A stretch of DNA of 25,938 nucleotides from Setomelanomma holmii. Lineage: Eukaryota > Ascomycota > Dothideomycetes > Pleosporales > Phaeosphaeriaceae. The notes under the pieces are model-generated. The model was given only the letters and a program-made list of their open reading frames with translations. It had not been told where the DNA came from and ran no database searches. The position numbers and the translations under genes were made by a program. The stretch covers positions 1 to 25,938 of the forward strand of contig ML978372.1 in the NCBI GenBank assembly GCA_010015745.1, given 5' to 3'. Of the stretch, positions 10,512-18,440 are shown piece by piece; the stretch's first letter is position 1, and the number at the start of each line of letters is the position of its first letter.

Positions 10512-10839
10512 TAGGCTGGTAAATGGGTTCGGGGTACCCAGTCGTGGGTAGAGGTTGGGTTGGGTTATCTCTAGCGTGGGTAGGGGTTGAGTTAGGTTGC
10601 ACAGACTCTAGGTAGGGTTTGGGTTTAGGGTACCTATATAGGTCCTGTTATTATTTGCTGTAATAACATCAGTGCGACCTGAGGCAACCCACGCTAGAGC
10701 GACCCCAACCTAATCTCTACCCTGATTACTTAAGACCTCAACCTAACCACGACCCTGATTACTCAAGACCCCAACCCAACCACAACCCTGATTACATAAG
10801 ACCCGAACCCAACCCAACCCCTACCCATTTACCAGTCTA
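10512..10839. mobile_element. Non-autonomous hAT-type MITE, 328 bp, inserted in copy A transposase
   Basis: The element begins TAGGCTGGTAAATGGGT and ends with the inverse ACCCATTTACCAGTCTA, giving 17-bp terminal inverted repeats with one mismatch. It is flanked by identical 8-bp GGTTGGAC copies. Removing it and one duplication rejoins copy A in frame (tagGTTGGACGC, matching VGRF of copy B), which proves insertion after copy A arrived. It has no coding capacity and must be moved by a hAT transposase in trans. Internally it is strongly self-complementary: CTCTAGCGTGGG (10569-10580) pairs with 10688-10699, and TGTTATTA (10646-10653) pairs with 10661-10668. It holds a 33-bp tandem repeat near the right end. 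Confidence 0.92.
10720..10818 (+). repeat. Three tandem 33-bp repeats inside the MITE
   Basis: Units run 10720-10752, 10753-10785 and 10786-10818. Each starts CCCTGATTAC and continues with an AAGACC-AACC-rich part. The units differ at a few positions, mostly C/T and A/G differences as expected from RIP. Confidence 0.85.
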
Positions 10840-10847
10840 GGTTGGAC
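10840..10847 (+). repeat. Right target site duplication of the MITE
   Basis: Exact GGTTGGAC copy pairing with 10504-10511. Confidence 0.9.
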
Positions 10848-12240
10848 GCTTTCTTAGAAGAAACAAACACCATCTCACCTCACGTTAGACTAAGGGAATA
10901 GACGCTGTACGCTACAAGGCAGACTTAGAGGCAAACTATAAGCTTTACTTTAATCTCCTCTATTAAAAGAAAGAGGGAATATAGCATAGAGCTGCAGCAT
11001 ACCTACAATATAGATAAGAAGGGCTTTATAATTAGAGTTATTAGAAAGAGCAAAAGGATCTTTATTAAGGTGTCTTAGGAGTTAAAGGAGGCAAGGGCAC
11101 CTATCCAAAATAGCTCTCGTAAGTAGGTGACTCTCTTAGCAGGCGTCTGCGCAGATAGAGAGCCTCTTCCGCTAGGCCTCATCTTCCAGGCTAAAAGAGG
11201 CAATATACGATCAACCTAGGTGGAGGATATTAAGGTCAGAAAGCACAACATCTTTGTTGCTTCATTACTCTCTAGATAGACGAATAACGATATAGGATTA
11301 GCCTAGCTTGAGTAGGTCTTTGACTAGCATACGAAGAAGAAAGCGCGCTTAAGCTATTAGCTCCTTATCCTTAATAGCTACAGGTCTTATATAACTATAG
11401 ATTTTATTGAATATTGCGACAGTAACAAGATCCTCCTTGCTATCTTTCCTCTCTATTCAACTCACAGCCTTCAGCTGCTTAATGTGGTCTGTTTTGCGCT
11501 ACTTGCTAGGTCTTACACTAACAAGCTTACTACCTATACTTACCGCAGCTAAGGCCTTCTCTCTATTAAGAAGGGCGACTTCTTTAGATTATTCTAGCGT
11601 GCCTAGACCTCTGCCTTCACAGAGAAGCTCATTTTAAAGTCCTTTAAGTCTACTAGTATATAGCTAATAGAGAGGGACGTTATACTTGAAAGATTTCGCC
11701 TAAAGACACTAGATAAAGCAGACTAACCTAAAAGCTCTCTAATACTTGCAAACGAGGACTAGAGACGTATAAGAACCTTATTAGATGACGTAGTAAGGGA
11801 GAGAGAAGAAAAGAGTGCAAAGAAGATCACTCTTTCACTCTACCACTAGGTGCAAAATAACCTCTTACTCTACGAGAGCGAGGGCTTATGTGAGGCTCTC
11901 ACCACTAAGAAGAAGCACAAGAAGAAGGGCAAGACCCTTGACCTTCAACAGCGTTAAGAGTTTCACGGCAGGGCTGTTTTCTGGAGTCCTAGCAAGGTTA
12001 ATGAGGCTCGTTTCTGTGAGAGGATAAGAAAGCGTGAAGAAGAGGGAGAAGGAAAGGAAGGCTGCAGAAAGAGCTGAACTTCAGCGCAAGAAACAAGAGG
12101 CAAAAGAAGCTACAGCTACCTAAAACGCTATAATATTATCCTAAAGAGGCAAGAGACTAGCCTCACAAAAGGCTAGGTTAAAGACAAAGAGAGCGCGAGT
12201 TACGCACGTTGCTGAAGGTAGTGGTGGAGTGTGAAGGCCT

Positions 12241-12640
12241 GTACAGAAGGGTATCTGTGTTGGGTCTAGCGGTTGGTTCTTGGGGAGTGAGTGAGTTCGA
12301 GAGGGATCGGTAATACTAAGACAGTACGATGGTGCATCTGAAAAGAGTATCAGGTTCGTGAGAACAATGATTGATTGCTAATACGAAGTTGAACACAATA
12401 AGCTATGAGAGCGCATTGCTGAGATCTATATACTAAGAGATCCTCCTTGCCTTCTTTCATGGCGGTGCCATCCGGGATGGTGTTGCTTGGCGGGATGGTT
12501 TGTCACGTGACCAGGTGGTACAGCCCCGCTATCCGTACTCTCCAGTGGCTGGAGGTGGTAAGCCTGCATCTGCCCCACCACTAAAGCGCACTAAAACACA
12601 CAGCGTCAACCTTCTAGCTTAATATCTAGATAACCAAAAT
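12241..12640. other. Linker between copies A and B
   Basis: No gene is present. A G-rich pair CGGGATGG...CGGGATGG (12473-12502) resembles, in inverted orientation, the CCATCCCG pair at 25731-25761, suggesting another repeat family end. It is followed by GTCACGTGAC (12502-12511). The segment may be untranslated 3' end of copy A plus other repeat debris; boundaries are not visible. Confidence 0.4.
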
Positions 12641-14739
12641 GATCGCAAGGCCTTGTTTACTGCTCTACTACTAATTCTCATGATAATAGCTATTGTGAGT
12701 GGCTGTACAGCCTCATCTTTGTGGGTGGGCATATGGTGTTCAGCGGGGCGAGTTGCCGATCGGGGCGACTCACCGACTCGTACGTTAACGACCCACCCCA
12801 ACATTATAACACGAAATCGACACCAACTTCAACACACGTTATCTCTACTAATATGGAACCAATTGACAAGGCAGTTGCAGCAATAAAATTGCAAGAACTA
12901 GAAGAAGAATTATTGTTCAGAAAGTGCGCTGATGCATTCAAAGTTAACAGAACTACGCTGGTGCAAAGATGCAAGGGCATTCAGGCTCTAATAGCAGTTA
13001 AGAATACCTCCTAATAGAAACTTACTCTACAACAAGAGACAGAGCTTGTAGAGTATATTGAAGGGCTAACAAAGAGAGCGCTTCCTCCTACGCGTGAAAT
13101 GATACGCAGATTTGCTGCTGAGATCGCTTAAGAGTATGTGGGAGAGGGCTGCGTAGGTCGCTTCTTGAAGAGAAGTAAAGACCGTCTCATCACACGATGG
13201 ATGTCAGGGATAGACGCTGTACGCCACCACGCTGACTGCAAGGACAACTGCAAGTTGTACTTTAATCTCCTCTATTAGAAGATAGTTAAGTATAAGATTG
13301 AGCTACGTCACACATACAATATAGACAAGAAGGGCTTCATGATTGGGGTCACAACAAGGATAAAAAGAGTCTTCTTAAAGAGGATGTGGGAGACTAAAGA
13401 GGTTAGGGAATCTCTCTAAGATAGCTCTCGTGAGTAGGTGACTCTCTTAGCAGGCGTCTGCGCGGATAGAGAGCCTCTTCCACTAGGCCTCATCTTCCAG
13501 GCTGAATCGGGCAATATACGATCAACCTGGGTGGAGGATATCAAGGTCAGAAAGCACGACGTCTTTGTCACTTCATCACCCTCTAGATAGACGAATAATG
13601 ACATAGGATTAGCCTAGCTTGAGCAGGTTTTTGACTGCTGCACAAAGAAGAAAGCGTGCTTAAAGTAGAGGCTTCTTATTGTAGATGGCTATAGGAGTTA
13701 TGTAACCATAGATTTCATCAACTATTGTGACCAAAACAAGATTCTCCTTGCTGTCTTTCCTCCACATTCAACCCACAGCCTTCAGCCACTCGATGTAGTA
13801 ATGTTTAAGCCACTCTCCACATTATACACTACGGAGTTGGTTACCTACCTTCACATCAGCCAAGGGCTGCTCTTAGTCAAGAAAGGAGACTTCTTTCTAT
13901 TATTATAGGCCGCGTAGACCTTCACCTTCAAGGAGAGCCTTATTCTCAAGTCCTTTAACGCCATTAGGGTGTGGCTAATAGAGAGAGACGTTATCCTTAA
14001 AAGATTCCGCCCACAGACACCACCAGAAGAAGAACAACCCAGAAGCTCTCCTGTACTTGCTAAGAGTGTTTAGAGAAAGATGAGATCAATTATAGAGCAA
14101 GCAGTCAAAGATAGGGCTGAGAAGAGTAGGAAAAAGATCACCCTTTCTCTCCACCATCTTAAGGTAGAGAACGACCTCTTACACTATGAAAACTACGGCT
14201 TAAGGCAGTCTCTTAGAGTCAAAAAGAAGCACAAAAATAAGGGAAGGACCCTTGATCTTCAGCAGCGTGAGGAGTACTATAGTGGTCCTGTTCTCTGGTC
14301 TCTAAGAAAGGTTAGGGAGGCTAACTTCTGTGAGAGAGTAAGGAAGCAAGAGGAGCAAAAGGAAAACCTCAGAAAAGCTGAGATGAAGGACCTTAAGGCT
14401 CAAGCTGCCTTGCTTAAGCAAAAAGAAGCAGAAGAGAAGCGTGTGGCGCGAGAGATAGCCAAGGTGGAGAGAGAGAGAGAGAGAAGGAAATAGTAGTAGC
14501 AGAGAGAGCTGAAACCAAGCGCAAGAAACAGGAGGAAAGAGAGGCTGCAACCGCCCAAAAAGCTACACAATCATCTCAAGGAGGCAAGAGAGCAGCCTCA
14601 CAAAAGCCTGCGCGTGCGTGAAAGCGTACGCGGGTTGCGCAGCCTGCTAAAGGTGGTGGTGGTGGTGACCCTTCACCATCAACACCACCAACAGAAACCA
14701 CCACCAAGGGCTGCCCTATCAAGCTGCCTACTAAGTTTT
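12641..14739 (+). mobile_element. Fot1/pogo-like DNA transposon relic, copy B
   Basis: The transposase frame starts MEPIDKAVAAIKLQELEEEL at 12853 and stays in one frame to 14493. It is broken by about a dozen in-frame TAG/TAA codons and no TGA. Helix-turn-helix DNA-binding residues (LPPTREMIRRFAAEIA) come first. The catalytic core follows with TYNIDKKGF, LLIVDGYRS and HSLQPLDVVMFKPL, the three Asp of the pogo/Fot1 DDD triad. The end is a lysine/glutamate-rich coiled coil (14080-14493). Near a GA microsatellite at about 14468-14490 the frame slips and continues to IKLPTKF near 14737. Sequence upstream (12641-12745) is shared with copy C and includes CAGCCTCATCTTTGTGGGTG, so the element is larger than its coding frame. 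Confidence 0.85.
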
Positions 14740-14968
14740 GTAGCCTAAATAGTGTAAGCCCAGGGCACCTTGCATGGTCACGTGGATCATCCACCAGCCA
14801 ATCAGCCCACCACTTCATGTATATAAGCTTAGGCTACGGACATCTCAGTCCACAACACTTAACACAACAATTACACCACACAATACACCCTTACATCCAC
14901 TATATCTCCTACTCCCAACTGCTTACAAATAGATCGCAAGCATCACTATAATACTCCCCCACAAATTC
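14740..14968 (+). promoter_or_regulatory. Promoter-like, possibly LTR-derived segment between copies B and C
   Basis: GTAGCCTAA (14740-14748) is the exact inverse of TTAGGCTAC (14829-14837). Between them are a GGTCACGTGG motif (14777-14786), a CCAAT box (14798-14802) and TATATAA (14820-14826). A 5'-leader-like AC-rich stretch follows. This order (inverted start, CCAAT, TATA, leader) is what a fungal LTR or an element promoter looks like. I could not find matching target duplications, so an LTR assignment is unproven. It could drive copy C. Confidence 0.4.
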
Positions 14969-15051
14969 TCGTAATAACAGCTATTGTAGGTGACAGTACA
15001 GCCTCATCTTTGTGGGTGGGCTTTTGGCGTTGGGGTGGGTCGGCACCCCGA

Positions 15052-15106
15052 GTGGCTCGTTGCGCGGACGCCCACGGTACCGAGGCGTCCGGCGTGATGA
15101 GCCACC
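15052..15106 (+). repeat. Left inverted arm of copy C, itself a nested hairpin
   Basis: Bases 15077-15106 are the reverse complement of 17142-17171 with one mismatch in 30. Inside, GTGGCTC (15052-15058) pairs with GAGCCAC (15099-15105), and GGACGCC (15066-15072) pairs with GGCGTCC (15084-15090). The left end can therefore fold on itself as well as match the right end. Confidence 0.8.
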
Positions 15107-17141
15107 CCACCGCGACAACAACTAAACTTCAACACGCGGTAACTCTACCAGTATGGGCTCAATTGAGGCTGCGCTTGCAGCTATAGAATCGCTAGAACTA
15201 GGAGAATAATTAGCTACCGACAGATTACAAAAGAGTATGGTTGTGATCGTACAACACTCTCAAGGCGGCACCAGGGTGTCACAGCCTCATGCAGCAACAA
15301 GGCGCAAAACCAGCAAGCGCTCCACCCCCAGCAAGAACAGGAGCTCCTACGATATATCAAAAAGATTCCCGAGCGAGGCTTACTACCTACCCAAACTGTG
15401 ATACGACGCTTTGCCTCAGATATAGCTAAGAGAGAGCTTAGAAAAGGGTAGGTTGATCGATATATCCAGCGATACGAAATCCATCTCATCTCACGCTGGG
15501 CAACGGGAATCAATCGCTCACGCCACCAGGCTGACTCTCATCCAAAGTATAGCCTCTACTTTGAACTCCTGCGCAGTAAGCTCAGCCAATATGATATAGA
15601 GCCTCGTCATATATACAATATAGATGAGAAAGGCTTCATGCTAGGAGTTCTTACTCGCTTGAAGCTGGTGTTCAGCAGAAGGCTATATGAAGAGAGGAAG
15701 ATCAAGGCTCACATCCAGGATAGTAATCGAGAGTGGATAACGCTGCTGGCCTGTATATGCGCTGATGGATCTCACCTTGAGCCAGCTCTCATCTATCAAT
15801 CAGCCTCAGGCTCGATACAGGATAGCTGGCTTCAGGCGTTCGATCCTAACGATCACCGAGCTCGCTTTGCCTCGTCACCTTCAGGATGGACGAACAACGA
15901 TATAGGCCTAGCCTGGCTCAAGCAGGTGTTTGATCGCTCTACTAAGCCTAAGGCAGGGCGATCGTATCGATTACTCATCCTTGATGGCCATGGATCTCAT
16001 CTCACGATGGATTTTATTGAGTACTGCGATCAGAACAAGATTCTCCTCATGATGTATCCTCCTCATTCAACCTACACGCTTCAGCCGCTTGATGTCGTCA
16101 TGTTTAAGCCTCTCTCAACTGCCTACTCAAGCCAGGTAGCAGCCTTCATGGAGAGGTGTCAAGGGCTCACTCCTATGAGCAAGAGAGACTTCTATCCGAT
16201 GTTCCTAGCTGACTAGGAGGCCTCGTTCAAAGAGGAGACTATACTCAAGGCATTCGAAGCATCTGGCCTCTCACCTTTTAATCCTGAGATGATACTCAAG
16301 AGATTCCATAGGCAGCCTACACCAGGCAGCTCAAGCAATAGCGACTCCTCAGCTTTGAGCGTCTCTGATTAGAGGAAGATCAGACAGCTAGTTAATCGCG
16401 CTGTGACTGATAGAGACCAGAGAAAGATCTCAAAGCTCAATCAAACGATTCACCGACTCTCGATCAGATCAGTACTTACTGAGCATGAGAATACGAGGCT
16501 CAAGGTAGCTCTCAACAACGAGAGACTGCGCAGAAAGCGAGGCAAGGCCCTGTCTCTAGAGCAGAGCGAGGACTACCATGGTGGAGCTGTTTTCTGGTCT
16601 CCTAGGAAGGTGAAGGAAGCACGTGATCGTCTATAGCAGCAGGACCTAGAGGAGGAGTAACAACAACTCCAGAAAGCTCAGAAAGCTCGTGTACGGGAGG
16701 AGAAAAAGCAGGCTAAGATTCAGGCAGCTCAACAGAGGCGTACAGCAAGAGCAGCAGCTCGAATAGTACGTGAGACTGAGAGGGCTAGGAAGGCTGCTGA
16801 ACAGGCCTCTAGAGCAGCTGCTCGCAGGGCTTAACAACGACTCCAACAACCTCAAAAGACGTCCCAAAAGAGTAAGAGGTGTAGCCTCAAAGCTACTATC
16901 AAGATAGCTTCAAAAAAGAGAGCTGCTGTACAAGCTCAGGGTAGTGGAGAGGCTTTAGGTACTGCAGCAGGCTCATTACCATCTCAATCACGACACGGCC
17001 GAGCAATCAAGCTCCCAGCAAAGTATAGATAGCTATATATATCAATTAAGGCCTATAGAACTCAACACCAGTAAATATCGCGTTGATAGCCATCGTACGT
17101 GGCTCAGTAGCTTCATATTCAGTGGTAGTTTTAGTGTTCGA

Positions 17142-17171
17142 GGTGGCTCATCACGCCGGGCGCCTCGGTAC
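17142..17171 (+). repeat. Right inverted arm of copy C
   Basis: The 30-base arm starts GGTGGCTCATCACGCCGG and is the inverse of 15077-15106 with one mismatch. A second GGCGTCC follows at 17175-17181. It gives the approximate right end of copy C. Confidence 0.8.
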
Positions 17172-17200
17172 GTCAGGCGTCCCACCAATGACGGGCCTGA

Positions 17201-18440
17201 TTGGCGAGGCTTACGCACACCCAGATCCTCCCTGCCCAGCATAACTTCCTTCTTCAACCTGGTATGCTTGTTGCTAGTAAGGCGCACAAGCCAAGCTGCA
17301 ATTAGAGGATTCCTGAGATACGCCAGCAGCGTAAAAGGTCGGAGTACTCGAATACGACCACAACTGTTTGCAAGCCCCCGCCACCATCCCGGGTCTGAGC
17401 GATGGAGGAGATGGGACCGGATATGGTGCCATTACAACCTGAAGTACGTACTACCAAGATCACAATCGAAGCTTCACATTGACTCAAGGTATAGTGTTCG
17501 TTCGGGAGTACCGAGTTGCCGAATACTCAAGGGACAACATCTCACGACATTCTTCCCCATCCCCGATAATGCACCCTACAGCTCACAACATCCAGTCATG
17601 CATACGCAGATCAGAAGGGGAGCTGTGAGTAGAAGTTGTCCCACCTATTATGCGATCACAAGGCAGGTAAACAGCGAGCGTGATTTAAATGAACGACCTT
17701 TTGCTACCAGCGAGGGACGAAACTGTTGAGAGCAGTTGCTGCCTAGACAATCAGACGCAGCAGTCGCGAGGACCTCAGTTATGGGTGGAGCAAGTGGCTG
17801 GTAAACAGAGTACTTAGCCCTTCATCTCACCTGAGACCAATGAATAACTCCTACATCAATTTTCTACTTTAACAGAAACCACCCGCCTATGACAGCCTTC
17901 TGTGTATTATACGCCTCACCCACGAGGTACGCAATTGGCAATTTGCGCAATTGAGTAGGTGCCATCAGCGCGTAGACCGAGGCTTCAATCCCGTAGCACC
18001 CAATGCGGCAAGCGTGGTTTGATCCTAGCTGTTTCTGGTGAGATTGAAGTAAGCTCATCATCTCCAGGATTTTGCCGGTTGTATCGTTGGGACCTCTAGT
18101 GTTGAGCGCTAGTATAACCCATTGCCACGGTCTGACTTTATATACAGAAGCGAAACTCCGCATTCTAGTGCTCACAGCTCATGCGATTGGGCACAATTAG
18201 CATGACCAGTGTCACAAGTCAGCCGCTATTAGAGCGGCTGCCAATGCGGGGTTGTCAGCTTGTGCGCAAGTACTTGAATGATTGCCTCCGCACCCATCTC
18301 TTGTTCAAACGCAATTACGATCCACGCCGATTACATTTGAGTTCCCCATTTCACCGTATTCCTTTCTTGTCACCACACGGAGTCGCGAACAAGCCCGGTT
18401 CTTGGATTGTGGTGCTACCAAAACGAGTCCAATAATCAAC
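17201..18440. other. Intergenic region upstream of the monooxygenase gene
   Basis: Open frames here (for example 17268-17729 plus, 17864-18175 minus) show no recognisable domain and I do not call them genes. A TATATAAAGTC-like sequence reads leftward near 18140. The last 60 bp before 18441 look like an ordinary 5' leader. Confidence 0.4.

Larger units (their letters stand above)
10121..12240 (+). mobile_element. Fot1/pogo-like DNA transposon relic, copy A (split by a MITE)
   Basis: This is a degraded Tc1/mariner-superfamily transposase of the Fot1/pogo branch. The relic frame shows an N-terminal helix-turn-helix region (about 10200-10500, ending LPTREITQRFASEI). A 328-bp insertion follows, then TYNIDKKGF (near 11010), LLAGVCADREPLPLGLIFQA, and a basic coiled-coil C-terminus to about 12230. 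It is the most decayed copy, with many TAG/TAA stops. The second and third catalytic Asp codons read AAT (LLILNSYRS and LLNVV), where copies B and C keep GAT. Both changes are G to A at TpG, the complementary-strand form of RIP. It is dead. Confidence 0.8.
14969..17200 (+). mobile_element. Fot1/pogo-like DNA transposon relic, copy C (best preserved)
   Basis: The relic reads in one frame from about 15203 to the natural TAG at 17030-17032, after a 1-nt slip close to the N-terminus (ATG 15153). Only a handful of TAG/TAA stops interrupt it. Domains in order are helix-turn-helix (YRQITKEYGCDRTTLSRRHQ; PERGLLPTQTVIRRFASDIA), catalytic core (15470-16210), then a basic coiled-coil tail. The triad is intact: Asp at 15623-15625 (YNIDEKGF), 15983-15985 (LLILDGHGSH) and 16091-16093 (LQPLDVVMF). 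The last two are separated by 35 residues, i.e. DD35D. Longest open pieces are 15638-16216 and 16403-16636. Inverted arms at 15077-15106 and 17142-17171 bracket it. Copy C is clearly diverged from A and B, which resemble each other more. Confidence 0.88.

Noticed and set aside
10610..10635. Telomere-like TTTGGGTTTAGGG
   Set aside because: Isolated, imperfect, and inside the MITE, whose whole sequence is rich in GGGTT; not an interstitial telomere.
10720..10818. CRISPR-like array
   Set aside because: Repeats are directly adjacent 33-bp units with no spacers, in a eukaryotic MITE.
14576..14818. Minus-strand 80-aa open frame rich in Gly/Pro
   Set aside because: Shadow of the copy B coding tail and its GGT/CCA repeats.
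17268..17729. 153-aa open frame downstream of the array
   Set aside because: Uses a chance frame, basic low-information composition, no recognisable motif.
17864..18175. 103-aa minus-strand open frame near the monooxygenase gene
   Set aside because: No family recognised and no supporting splice or promoter evidence beyond a weak TATA-like sequence; left as intergenic.
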